This document shows, in pieces, positions 1 through 6,644 of a stretch of 43,042 nucleotides of DNA. The notes beneath the pieces are model-generated. The model did no database searches. It was not told where the DNA came from and worked only from the letters and a program-made list of their open reading frames with translations. Position numbers and translations under genes: made by a program. The DNA lies in IMG/VR virus record IMGVR_UViG_3300009132_000011, positions 1 to 43,042 of that record; one strand, given 5' to 3'. The stretch comes from a virus. Each line of letters opens with the position of its first letter. Position 1 is the stretch's first letter.

Positions 1-97
1 AAATGAGTGCGTTGAAGGGTAGCCTAGTCAACTACTACAAAACAGGGATAAGGTGGACTGAAAAACAAACCCCCTGCGCTCTTACCTACCAAAACAT

Positions 98-126
98 TTG
101 CGTCAAAATATAAGCAATGCTACAAT
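98..126 (+). promoter_or_regulatory. Promoter with embedded 15-bp palindromic element (site 1)
   Basis: A -35 TTGCGT (98-103), a 17-nt spacer and a -10 TACAAT (121-126) are visible. The recurring element ATAAGCA-A-TGCTACA occupies 110-124, so its TGC forms an extended -10. It lies 11 nt before the start codon at 136. Bases 1-97 hold no gene I can support; a short open frame from 3 to 113 may be the tail of an upstream gene. The promoter call is inference from the match to sigma70 spacing. Confidence 0.6.
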
Positions 127-135
127 GGGGACATC

Positions 136-543
136 ATGAATATCGCATTAAAAGACATAGAAGAAGCCACGATTGGCCAACTGCTGCAAGATTACAAACA
201 CTTAAAAGACCGAAAGAGAGCAATCGAATCTGGGGAGCTGAAGGCCATTAAGGCTTCGCTGACTGACATGGAGCGCGTGATTACCCGCAAGATGTCAGAC
301 CTTGGCGTGCGTCAAATGGTGGATGAAGACAACACTGCCACCTTCTCCCTCTCCGAAGAAATAGTGCCGAAAGTCGATGACTGGGATTCGCTGTACAACT
401 ACATCTCTGCAAACGGCTATTGGCATTTGCTGTACCGGAAGATCACTGCCCGTGCTTATCGAGAGATTATTCAATCAGGCGAAATTGTACCTGGTTGTGA
501 ATCTGAAGTAGTTACCCGGCTTTCGATGCGTTCCAAAAATTAA
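136..543 (+). CDS. Conserved phage protein of the replication module, function unknown
   Basis: This 135-aa soluble protein starts at an ATG preceded by GGGGA. Its N-terminal half (about residues 8-55) is charged and helical, with coiled-coil character. The C-terminal half has a DWDSLYNYI segment and ends in a PGCESEV...RLSMRS pattern, which I recognise from a family of small proteins beside phage replication genes. No catalytic motif is visible. It is the first gene after promoter site 1 and lies 21 nt before the next gene, so it is likely co-transcribed with the polymerase genes. A role with single-stranded DNA or recombination is possible by context only. Confidence 0.8.
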   Translation: MNIALKDIEEATIGQLLQDYKHLKDRKRAIESGELKAIKASLTDMERVITRKMSDLGVRQMVDEDNTATFSLSEEIVPKVDDWDSLYNYISANGYWHLLYRKITARAYREIIQSGEIVPGCESEVVTRLSMRSKN

Positions 544-564
544 CCAACCAACCAAGAGAAATAC

Positions 565-1269
565 ATGACTAAAAAAGATATCTCAACACCCAAAGGTAGT
601 AGCATTGCTTCTGTTCCGTCATTCCTGCAGGTAGATAAGCCTGCTGGCAATGAGAACGTCACCAGTGACGACATGCAATTGCCGCGTCTTAAACTGACGC
701 AAACCCTGTCACCCGAACTCGATTCTGGATCGGCCTCCTATATTGAAGGTGCAAAAGCCGGACAGATCATCAACACCGTCACGCAAGAAGCCGCTGACTC
801 ACTTAACGTGGTCAACATCTTCTACAAGCGTGAGTTCGCTGTCTATCAGAAACGCGAAGCCGGCAGTGGTGGTTTCCAGGGTGCTTTCGAAACTGAAAGC
901 GCCGCGTTAGAGCACATCCGAAACATCGGTGGAACGCCTGACAAGTACATCGTTAAAGAAACCGGCAAGCATCTGCTGCTGCTTCTTGACGAAGATGGCA
1001 ACCCCACGATGGAAGCCATGTGCATGATGGACGGCTCCAAGATTCAGACCAGCAACCAGTGGAACACTTCGATCGCCATGATCAAAGGCGTTGACCGGTT
1101 TGCCAGTGTCTGGAACCTGTCAACTGTCAGACAGTCCAATTCCAAGGGCTCCTGGCACAACTACGCCGTGAACTTCGTCGGCTATGTTGACGAAGAGTTG
1201 TACAACACTGCGAAAGCGTTGTACGAAAAGATTGCTCCTGCAGATACACCTGCAGCGAAAGCAGCCTAA
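565..1269 (+). CDS. Conserved phage protein, possibly ssDNA-binding or replication accessory
   Basis: This 234-aa protein starts at an ATG with a purine-rich AAGAGA upstream. It has a disordered Ser/Pro-rich N-terminus (about 1-38), then an LPRLKLTQTLSPEL segment of the kind seen in phage proteins coded next to family A polymerases. A mixed alpha/beta body with several conserved Trp (WNTSIA, SVWNLS, SWHNYAVNF) follows, and then an Ala/Pro/Lys tail. No enzymatic motif is seen. Its position just before the polymerase suggests a replication accessory or single-strand binding role, but this is inference. The 9-bp core AGCATTGCT of the genome-wide element occurs inside it at 601-609. Confidence 0.78.
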   Translation: MTKKDISTPKGSSIASVPSFLQVDKPAGNENVTSDDMQLPRLKLTQTLSPELDSGSASYIEGAKAGQIINTVTQEAADSLNVVNIFYKREFAVYQKREAGSGGFQGAFETESAALEHIRNIGGTPDKYIVKETGKHLLLLLDEDGNPTMEAMCMMDGSKIQTSNQWNTSIAMIKGVDRFASVWNLSTVRQSNSKGSWHNYAVNFVGYVDEELYNTAKALYEKIAPADTPAAKAA

Positions 1270-1349
1270 CCCATCCTCCTCCTATGGGTTGATTAGCAGG
1301 GTTTCCTAACATTTTCCCTGCTGTGCTGGGCATCACTTAAAACTGCCCA
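1268..1349 (+). other. Three consecutive hairpins between the accessory gene and the polymerase
   Basis: Three perfect inverted repeats follow one another: AACCCAT/ATGGGTT (1268-1274 with 1284-1290, loop 9), AGCAGGG/CCCTGCT (1295-1301 with 1316-1322, loop 14) and TGGGCA/TGCCCA (1327-1332 with 1344-1349, loop 11). None is followed by a clear T-run, so simple intrinsic termination is not strongly supported. mRNA processing, attenuation or a replication-linked structure are alternatives. Confidence 0.55.
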
Positions 1350-1372
1350 TTTCTTTGTGCCGGAGAATGCCA

Positions 1373-1627
1373 ATGCTGATTAAATTTTTAGCCCGTGACA
1401 TGCGCACTAACCTCGAATACGAATTTGTGACGCCTGTAAATCCTGAACTTCACGACTGGGAGCGTCAGGCATGGCGTGACATTGTGAAAACTTGGACACT
1501 GCCTAACGCAGTGCAGCCTGTTGAATGGAAACAATATGCAGAACGTAACAATCGACTTCGAAACTCGATACAACAAGAAACTGTCCCTGAAAAAGCTCAC
1601 GACAACGGAGTACATCTGGCACGATGA
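1373..1627 (+). CDS. Small protein overlapping the polymerase start
   Basis: An 84-aa frame. I chose the ATG at 1373 because GGAG at 1362-1365 lies 7 nt before it; a TTG at 1355 would also keep the frame open. The first 55 or so residues (LIKFLARDM...HDWERQAWRDIV) look like real protein with Trp-rich helices. The last 31 codons overlap the start of the polymerase in another frame. No family is recognised. It may be a small accessory protein translationally coupled to the polymerase, or the frame may be open by chance. Confidence 0.5.
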   Translation: MLIKFLARDMRTNLEYEFVTPVNPELHDWERQAWRDIVKTWTLPNAVQPVEWKQYAERNNRLRNSIQQETVPEKAHDNGVHLAR

Positions 1628-3308
1628 TTTCTTTGTTTTTGGCGTTGGGATCAAGATTGAAGACGGGCCTACAAAATGGGTTCCCTACCAGGAGATCGAT
1701 GCAGCGTTTGCTGAAATCGACTGGGATCGAACGAATCTTATTGCGCATAACTGTCGGTTTGAGGCTGCAATACTTGCTTGGCATTACCAGCGTGAACCTG
1801 TTTTTTACTCGTGTACGATGTCGATGGCAAAGGCTCAGAGACACTACGAGTCGGCTTCACTGGCTGCAGTGGCGCGTCGTACCTTCCCAAATGACCCTTC
1901 CATGCGTAAAGGTGACGAGCTGGTCATGGCTGAAGGTATGGATTTTCTGGATGAAACGACTGAGCAGGCAATTGCCGGTTATTGCATACAGGATGTGGAA
2001 CTCTGTCACGCGATATATGAACGCCAGATCTTTGATTATCCAGTTGCCGAACAGGCGCTGATTGACCTTACCATTCGTATGTTTGCCGACCCCCGGTTGG
2101 CGCTCGACACCACTATCCTCAACTCTGTCCTAGAGGCAGAGATAAATAAGAAAGCACAAGTCCTTGAAGACTTGGGCGTATCCAGCACGCAACTCGCGTC
2201 AAACAACCAGTTTGCTGAGTTACTCGAATCCAAAGGGGTGACTGTGCCGATGAAGACTTCTCCGCGCACAGGCAAGCAGACCTACGCTTTCTCTAAAACC
2301 GACCTGGGTTTTCAGAAACTGATGGATAACCCTGTGGCTGCGCCGTTTGTTGAAGGACGCCTGACAATCAAATCAACGCAGAACCAGACCCGCGCTGAAC
2401 GCCTGCTGCGGATCGCAGAGTTTACAGAGAACGCCGAACTGCCTGTGCCCCTTAATTACTACGGCGCACATACCGGCAGGTTCTCCGGTGCTGACAAGGT
2501 GAACCTTCAGAACTTCCCGCGTGGCGGTGATCTAAGAAAGGCTTTAGTCGCGCCGAGCGACGGGTGGCTCGTGTCGGTTGACGCTTCTCAAATTGAATGC
2601 CGCATGCTGGCATGGCTGGCAGGCGAACAGGACCTGCTTGAACAGTTCAGGAACAAGGTCGATGTCTACAAAGCTTTTGCTTCTACTATATATAACGTTC
2701 CTGCTGACCAAGTGGACTCAACACAACGCTTTGTCGGCAAGACCGCGATCCTGGGATTGGGTTACGGCATGGGGGCTGTTAAGTTCCGTGCCATGTTGGA
2801 GGCTGGCGCCACCGGCCCCAAGGTGTTGATTAGCGACGATGAGGCTGTGTCGATCGTCGCGAAGTACCGTTCCCAGTTCCCCTGGATAACGACTTTCTGG
2901 AACTTCTGCAATAACAAAATCTCTCACATGAAACGATGGGATTGGCAGGGTGAATCTTGGAAGGGTGTTATTCATTTCAAACCCTGGTCTATCGAACTGC
3001 CGAATGGCTTGGCGTTGAACTACGACCCCAATGAGTTCTCTGAAGAAACAACCTTCGGCGGCAAGATCACTGAAAACATCGTGCAGGCATTAAGCCGGAT
3101 AGTGCTGAGTGAGCACATGCTTGAAATTGATAAAAGGTTCCCAGTCGCCTTTACAGTGCATGATGAGATCACCTCATACGTTCCTGAGTATGGCGATCCA
3201 GAGGACGTCCTGCGTGAGATGACTGAAATATTCCAATACGCGCCTAACTGGTGCGGTGACATTCCACTGGACGCCGAAGGCTCCTACGACCACTTTTACT
3301 CAAAATGA
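1536..3308 (+). CDS. polA: Family A DNA polymerase with 3'-5' exonuclease
   Basis: This 590-aa polymerase replicates the phage genome. It has the exonuclease plus polymerase layout of T7 and lacks a 5'-3' exonuclease domain. Exo I is DFET at residues 6-9, Exo II is AHNCRFE and Exo III is YCIQDVE. Polymerase motif A is VDASQIE with catalytic Asp about 349. Motif B runs from R to YG with Lys about 402 and Tyr about 410. Motif C is VHDE with Asp about 543. The ATG at 1536 is preferred over a TTG at 1521 because it leaves Exo I close to the N-terminus, as is usual. The residue equivalent to E. coli Pol I Phe762 is Leu (about 406). The stop overlaps the next start as ATGA. Confidence 0.96.
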   Translation: MQNVTIDFETRYNKKLSLKKLTTTEYIWHDDFFVFGVGIKIEDGPTKWVPYQEIDAAFAEIDWDRTNLIAHNCRFEAAILAWHYQREPVFYSCTMSMAKAQRHYESASLAAVARRTFPNDPSMRKGDELVMAEGMDFLDETTEQAIAGYCIQDVELCHAIYERQIFDYPVAEQALIDLTIRMFADPRLALDTTILNSVLEAEINKKAQVLEDLGVSSTQLASNNQFAELLESKGVTVPMKTSPRTGKQTYAFSKTDLGFQKLMDNPVAAPFVEGRLTIKSTQNQTRAERLLRIAEFTENAELPVPLNYYGAHTGRFSGADKVNLQNFPRGGDLRKALVAPSDGWLVSVDASQIECRMLAWLAGEQDLLEQFRNKVDVYKAFASTIYNVPADQVDSTQRFVGKTAILGLGYGMGAVKFRAMLEAGATGPKVLISDDEAVSIVAKYRSQFPWITTFWNFCNNKISHMKRWDWQGESWKGVIHFKPWSIELPNGLALNYDPNEFSEETTFGGKITENIVQALSRIVLSEHMLEIDKRFPVAFTVHDEITSYVPEYGDPEDVLREMTEIFQYAPNWCGDIPLDAEGSYDHFYSK

Positions 3309-3502
3309 AACCTGTAATCCTCACCGACAAATACGTAACCACTCTAATCGACGAAGACTTATGGCAGCAGTTAAGCGCAATAGCAAACGAAAAAAATCTA
3401 GATCTAAGCTACGTGGCAAGGGAACTAATACAACAGGGATTGCAGCATTGGACGGAGATCCAAGACCTCGTACCAAACCACCCAAAGCCAGTATCACAGT
3501 AA
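3305..3502 (+). CDS. Ribbon-helix-helix-like small protein
   Basis: This 65-aa protein starts inside the polymerase stop (ATGA), so it is probably translated by coupling. Residues about 14-46 run as a short strand, DEDLWQQLSAIANEKN, then LDLSYVARELIQQGL. This is the spacing of a CopG/Arc-type ribbon-helix-helix DNA-binding fold. It could be a small transcription factor, but the match is by pattern only. The second half of its reading frame is overlapped by another open frame (3361-3654), and an A-rich heptamer at 3391-3397 lies at the crossover. Confidence 0.6.
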   Translation: MKPVILTDKYVTTLIDEDLWQQLSAIANEKNLDLSYVARELIQQGLQHWTEIQDLVPNHPKPVSQ

Positions 3503-3654
3503 CCAAAGATCTTTATATAAAAAACTTCTACAACGTAACGATCGCTATCGGACGGATGAAGGGGATAACCACGTTTATCAGTGACGAAGAACCGACCAGA
3601 AAGCACCCGGTCATCGCTAAGTTATTGAAACAAATGCGGGATTCTTATTCTTGA
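3361..3654 (+). CDS. Small basic protein, or the -1 frameshift extension of the preceding gene
   Basis: This is a 97-aa frame if read from the ATG at 3361, which has no good ribosome site. The first 40 residues are very basic (KRNSKRKKSRSKLRGKG). The C-terminal 55 (TVTKDLYIKNFYNV...MKGITTFISDEE...) look like a folded domain. It overlaps the ribbon-helix-helix gene by 142 nt in the -1 frame. The weak start and convincing C-terminus suggest either a separate overlapped gene or a product reached by a -1 shift at the A_AAA_AAT heptamer (3391-3397) of the upstream gene. Function unknown. Confidence 0.5.
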   Translation: MAAVKRNSKRKKSRSKLRGKGTNTTGIAALDGDPRPRTKPPKASITVTKDLYIKNFYNVTIAIGRMKGITTFISDEEPTRKHPVIAKLLKQMRDSYS

Positions 3655-3679
3655 TGTATAATATAAGCATTGCTCATAC
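3651..3679 (+). promoter_or_regulatory. Promoter with embedded palindromic element (site 2)
   Basis: A -35 TTGATG (3651-3656), 17-nt spacer and -10 TCATAC (3674-3679) are in the same register as site 1. The element ATAAGCA-T-TGCTCAT lies at 3663-3677. A better -10, TATAAT (3657-3662), sits directly upstream of the element and may be the real one. It precedes the nuclease gene. Confidence 0.6.
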
Positions 3680-3692
3680 ATGAGGTAATGCT

Positions 3693-4076
3693 TTGGCCAC
3701 AGAGTCCGACCGGATCAGATCGATCCATAAGTACCTGCCCCCAGAAGTTTATGCCTGGAAGATAGCCGACCGCTTTCACCGTGGAATCTGCGACGCTTAT
3801 TACGGCGGTGATAAAGCCGACCTCTGGGTCGAGTACAAGTCGCAAGAAATGACCAAGCGGAGGCGCTGTGTCCCCCGCCTTTCCTCATTACAGCGCGAGT
3901 GGCTGCGCCGCCAACACGAGAGAAACAGACAGGTCTGGGTAATCCTGATGACCGATGTCGGCCATTACATAATGAAAGATCCTGATTCCTGGGAAGCAGG
4001 TGTCTTGCCGTGGGACGCTTGTTTAGCAAAGTACAAGATGGTTGCTGAAGCCATCAAGGAGCACTGCTGTGGCTAG
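3693..4076 (+). CDS. PD-(D/E)XK nuclease, VRR-NUC-like
   Basis: This 127-aa protein starts at TTG, supported by GAGG at 3682-3685 seven nt upstream. Residues 43-49 read DLWVEYK, which fits the D...ExK core of the PD-(D/E)XK fold. It is followed by LSSLQREWLRR and VWVILMTD, matching the helix and strand after the core in VRR-NUC and Holliday-junction-resolvase-like phage nucleases. Metal ligands would be Asp43 and Glu47 with Lys49. It probably resolves or trims DNA during phage replication or packaging. It overlaps the next gene by 8 nt and heads its own promoter-led unit. Confidence 0.75.
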   Translation: MATESDRIRSIHKYLPPEVYAWKIADRFHRGICDAYYGGDKADLWVEYKSQEMTKRRRCVPRLSSLQREWLRRQHERNRQVWVILMTDVGHYIMKDPDSWEAGVLPWDACLAKYKMVAEAIKEHCCG

Positions 4077-4767
4077 AGTGCTCATAATAGGTGACACTCA
4101 CTGCCCTGTCATGTTAAAGGGTTACGTTGAGTTTCTTAAACAAATCCACGACCAATGGAATTGCGATACTGTCGTCCATATAGGTGACATGGTTGACTGG
4201 TCTTCGATAAGTTACCATCCGAAGGCGCCTTCAATGAAGGATTCCGAGCGCGAGTATAAGAAAGCCTACCGGCAGGTGCAGGAACTATACGAGGCGTTCC
4301 CCCAAGTCACTTGGTTAATTGGCAACCACGACGCGCTTACAGAACGGCAGGTGTTTGACGCCGGACTGCCCTTCGAAGTGTTAAAAGACTACAAAGAACT
4401 GTGGGGAGTACACGAGTGGGAGATCAAGCCCCGATACTCAAAGCACATCGTTGACGGTGTTATTTATATGCACGGTGACGCGGGGAAAGGCGGCCGGTTC
4501 CCTGCCTTATCTAATGCCGAGGCGGAGTTTCAATCAGTTGTCCAGGGCCACGCGCACAGCGCGGCGGGCGTCCAGTATGGCGCAAACCAAAACATGAGGT
4601 ACTTCGGCATGCAGGTTGGCTGCGGGGTTAATTACAAAGCAGCCGCGATGAGTTACGGCCATAAATACACGAGGAAACCCATCATTGGATGCGGAGTTGT
4701 TATTGACGGCAAGACGGCGGTCTTCGAGCCAATGGGTCTAAAGAACCGGTACAACGTCCTTCGTTAA
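4069..4767 (+). CDS. Calcineurin-like metallophosphoesterase
   Basis: This 232-aa protein starts at a GTG with AAGGAG seven nt before it; an upstream TTG at 4042 keeps the frame but lacks such a site. The metal-binding motifs come in order: GDTH (8-11), GDMVD (39-43), GNHD (85-88), a later HGD and GHAHS. It is therefore a complete two-metal phosphoesterase. Phage members are usually annotated as phosphatases or nucleases of unknown substrate. It is coupled to the nuclease gene, so a DNA or nucleotide substrate is likely. Its stop shares bases with the stop of the convergent gene on the other strand. Confidence 0.9.
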   Translation: MARVLIIGDTHCPVMLKGYVEFLKQIHDQWNCDTVVHIGDMVDWSSISYHPKAPSMKDSEREYKKAYRQVQELYEAFPQVTWLIGNHDALTERQVFDAGLPFEVLKDYKELWGVHEWEIKPRYSKHIVDGVIYMHGDAGKGGRFPALSNAEAEFQSVVQGHAHSAAGVQYGANQNMRYFGMQVGCGVNYKAAAMSYGHKYTRKPIIGCGVVIDGKTAVFEPMGLKNRYNVLR

Positions 4768-5063
4768 TGAAAAGTAAACGACACGGTATCTTCCGCGTCT
4801 ACTGTTCCATCAGGTAGTTCTACATAAAAGGCCCCGCGCTCTTCGTTCCATTCCAATAGGGCCCCATCAAGATAAGGCGCTGCTGCAGCGTCAAGCAATA
4901 CGTGCGCTCCCAGCGGAAAGAATAGATCTTCAGGCGGTTCCGTTACGGGGTCAAAAGAGATTTTGTAGACATCATCTTCGCGATGGATCGATACGTACAG
5001 AAACCCAGGGACGGCATCAAAAAACGCTTCCAGCGTGTCTACAGCTTCGTCGCTGATTTTCAT
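4764..5063 (-). CDS. IscA/HesB-fold protein lacking all cysteines
   Basis: This 99-aa protein lies alone on the minus strand inside a plus-strand block. MKISDEAVDTLEAFF, then EPPEDLFF, then HVLLDAAAAPYLDGALLEW follow the A-type Fe-S carrier pattern (N-terminal helix, EDxxF, hxVD...S..YLxG..hDW). However, no Cys is present, so the three cluster ligands are missing and it cannot bind Fe-S in the usual way. I start it at the ATG at 5063; the frame is open to 5108. Promoter-like boxes lie at 5099-5127. It may have been recast as a structural or regulatory partner. The fold assignment is inferred by eye. Confidence 0.6.
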   Translation of the reverse strand: MKISDEAVDTLEAFFDAVPGFLYVSIHREDDVYKISFDPVTEPPEDLFFPLGAHVLLDAAAAPYLDGALLEWNEERGAFYVELPDGTVDAEDTVSFTFH

Positions 5064-5098
5064 AGAGTTGCCCACTTTTGGTGCCGAGGAAGCGCTTA

Positions 5099-5127
5099 AT
5101 AGTAGCATGGCTTATGAAAAAAATCAA
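5099..5127 (-). promoter_or_regulatory. Minus-strand promoter with variant palindromic element (site 9)
   Basis: On the minus strand TTGATT (5127-5122), a 17-nt spacer and TACTAT (5104-5099) are seen. The element at 5101-5115 reads ATAAGCC-A-TGCTACT, one core mismatch from the others, and again gives an extended TGC -10. It would serve the cysteine-less IscA-fold gene. With site 3, 48 nt away, it makes a divergent control region between that gene and the HTH regulator. Confidence 0.55.
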
Positions 5128-5162
5128 GATAAACAAAGACTTACGATGGGGGTTGTGTTTGT

Positions 5163-5177
5163 ATTAGCATTGCTGTA
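5163..5177 (+). promoter_or_regulatory. Palindromic element ahead of the HTH regulator (site 3)
   Basis: ATTAGCA-T-TGCTGTA lies 38 nt upstream of the regulator start. A clear -35 at the standard distance is not seen. TGTATT just before the core could be a -10. If the regulator binds this element, the site would allow autoregulation. Confidence 0.5.
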
Positions 5178-5215
5178 GGTTTCTGCTTCAACTTTATTCA
5201 GTAAAGGAAACCGTA

Positions 5216-5605
5216 ATGTCTCCAAAAGATGATATTCAGAGACGCACCATCACTCAAAAAGATAGAACTATTTCTAAGAAGTTAAGGGATCTTTGGGAAG
5301 TGAAAAAAGAAACCCTCGAACTCAGCCAGCAGGACATGGCTGAAAAGTTAGGGATTACCCAATCTGCGTTTTCACAAATGCTTCATGCCCGTATGGTTAT
5401 TACTACAGATCAGATTATTAAAATCTCTCTGGTCTTTAAAGAAAGCCCTACCTTAATTGACCCTACGTTTTATACGCGGTTCGATATCCATAACAAGGCA
5501 GACTTAAAAACCTTTTTGGCTTTGGAAATCGCAAAAATGTCTGAGACTGAGCGGAAAGAGCTGTTAGAAGGCGCACCCGCAAAGCGTCGAAGACTAAGTA
5601 AGTAA
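5216..5605 (+). CDS. Cro/CI-family helix-turn-helix regulator, candidate phage repressor
   Basis: This 129-aa protein has AAAGGAAA 8 nt before its ATG. An XRE/HTH_3 domain spans about residues 22-70, with the helix-turn-helix at 37-58 (LSQQDMAEKLGITQSAFSQML). The rest is a short helical tail ending in basic residues. There is no LexA-like peptidase domain, so it is not a self-cleaving CI of the lambda type. It lies in the lysogeny module, two genes before Xis and Int, and has the genome-wide element in its own upstream region. It is the best candidate for the protein that binds that element, but no binding evidence exists in the sequence itself. Confidence 0.85.
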   Translation: MSPKDDIQRRTITQKDRTISKKLRDLWEVKKETLELSQQDMAEKLGITQSAFSQMLHARMVITTDQIIKISLVFKESPTLIDPTFYTRFDIHNKADLKTFLALEIAKMSETERKELLEGAPAKRRRLSK

Positions 5606-5607
5606 CT

Positions 5608-5649
5608 GGCTCATTTGTTGAGCCTATAGAACTCCTATACTGGGGTTCT
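5608..5649 (+). terminator. Two tandem hairpins after the regulator gene
   Basis: GGCTCA/TGAGCC (5608-5613 with 5619-5624, loop TTTGT) is followed by AGAACTCC/GGGGTTCT (5628-5635 with 5642-5649, one G-T pair). No long T-run follows. The first base-pairs begin 2 nt after the stop codon. A terminator or an RNA-stability element for the regulator mRNA is likely. Confidence 0.45.
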
Positions 5650-5707
5650 GTTTGTATGTAGTCCTATAAATAAATAATAAAAACCCGTTTTGAGGAAAAC
5701 TTTAAGT

Positions 5708-6274
5708 ATGCCAAGTATAGAAAAATCTGATGTTGAGCTAGAAATCGTATCGACACAAAGCGACAATAACTACAGCAAGTCGATACTTGAGCTTTATCCG
5801 TTTGATAACGCGTCTACTTTAGAAAACCTTAACCAACACGATCTAAGCCCTGCACAGCAAGCGGTTTTGTTTTACCTGGCCGGCAGGGCCGTTGATCGTA
5901 AATCACCTCTTACAGCAGCGTTTGCAGATAGCAGTTACCCAGAAGAATTTGTTTTGCCTTTACACATAGACCATAACGGTGAAGGCAAAGGTATGTGCCA
6001 ATTCAATAACGTTGCTGATGGAGTGAACTCATTAAAGAGCGGCATGGCGTTGCCGCAGTTTACATGTGGAGACGGGTCAATTTCCCGCAACCACACAAAC
6101 TGCTACGTTGATATAGAAAACACCTGGGTAGCCTGGAATACAGACCGTCCTGTTTACACCTCGATGCTTAACTTTGAGGCAATGAAGGTATGGCAGACGG
6201 TTTCATCCTGCGGCCATAATACGGTGTCAATCGTTGACAACATGCGACGTCCGTCGCTTTCAGTAATAAAGTAA
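5708..6274 (+). CDS. Unknown protein of the lysogeny module
   Basis: This is a 188-aa protein if started at the ATG at 5708, with TGAGGAAA at 5691-5698; a TTG at 5690 would add six residues. I do not recognise a family. Visible parts are an acidic, Asn/Ser-rich N-terminus, an amphipathic helix (SPAQQAVLFYLAGRAV), a His/Gly-rich stretch (HIDHNGEGKGMCQF) and a C-terminal half with four Cys (CGDGS, NCYVD, SSCGH). There is no signal peptide or membrane segment. It lies between the candidate repressor and the Xis-like gene, so a lysogeny or superinfection function is possible by context only. Confidence 0.7.
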   Translation: MPSIEKSDVELEIVSTQSDNNYSKSILELYPFDNASTLENLNQHDLSPAQQAVLFYLAGRAVDRKSPLTAAFADSSYPEEFVLPLHIDHNGEGKGMCQFNNVADGVNSLKSGMALPQFTCGDGSISRNHTNCYVDIENTWVAWNTDRPVYTSMLNFEAMKVWQTVSSCGHNTVSIVDNMRRPSLSVIK

Positions 6275-6320
6275 TTAGTTTTAGCGCGCTTTTACTTTTT
6301 GGCTGTCAGTTGTTTTATTA

Positions 6321-6349
6321 TTGACTTCATCTATTAGCAATGCTTTTTA
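6321..6349 (+). promoter_or_regulatory. Promoter with palindromic element before xis/int (site 4)
   Basis: TTGACT (6321-6326), a 17-nt spacer and TTTTTA (6344-6349) form a promoter whose extended TGC comes from the element ATTAGCA-A-TGCTTTT (6333-6347). It ends 4 nt before the xis-like ATG, so the transcript would be leaderless or nearly so. Confidence 0.6.
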
Positions 6350-6353
6350 TTTA

Positions 6354-6644
6354 ATGAAATCGTATCAACCCTATATGACACTGGATGAGGCCGCAAAATA
6401 CTGCGGCCTAGCCAATGCTGTTTTTGTCGAAAAAGCCTCGGACTTAGGCATCTATCCCTTTCCTTTTATTGACACCCTGTTGTATCGTAAGGAAGATATT
6501 GACGCTGCAATGGCAAGAGCATGGCGAGAATCTATCAACGAAACGGCTCCTGGTATCTCGACTACTTCAAAGAAGGCAAGAGGTCGCGCCGGTCGCTCGG
6601 CAAGGTTAGCGAAGCCGAAGCGCAGGTCCAGCTCACTGCACTAG
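6354..6644 (+). CDS. xis: Excisionase-like winged-helix DNA-binding protein
   Basis: This 96-aa protein starts at an ATG with no Shine-Dalgarno. Residues about 8-50 (YMTLDEAAKYCGLANAVFVEKAS...LYRKEDIDAAM) have the layout of the excisionase/MerR-like HTH_17 family: helix-turn-helix, a small wing, then the typical RKEDID before the last helix. A Ser/Arg/Lys-rich tail follows. It overlaps the integrase by 124 nt in another frame, as xis and int genes often do. Expected role: bending DNA at the attachment site and turning integrase toward excision; it may also regulate transcription. The last 40 residues are in the overlap and less certain. Confidence 0.68.
   Translation: MKSYQPYMTLDEAAKYCGLANAVFVEKASDLGIYPFPFIDTLLYRKEDIDAAMARAWRESINETAPGISTTSKKARGRAGRSARLAKPKRRSSSLH

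Noticed and set aside
3-113. Open frame of 36 codons at the left edge
   Set aside because: No ribosome site and no recognisable sequence. It contains the -35 of promoter site 1. It may be the end of a gene beyond the edge, but this cannot be supported.
3256-3360. Upstream extension of the 3361-3654 frame into the polymerase gene
   Set aside because: It lies inside the polymerase end in another frame and has no ribosome site.
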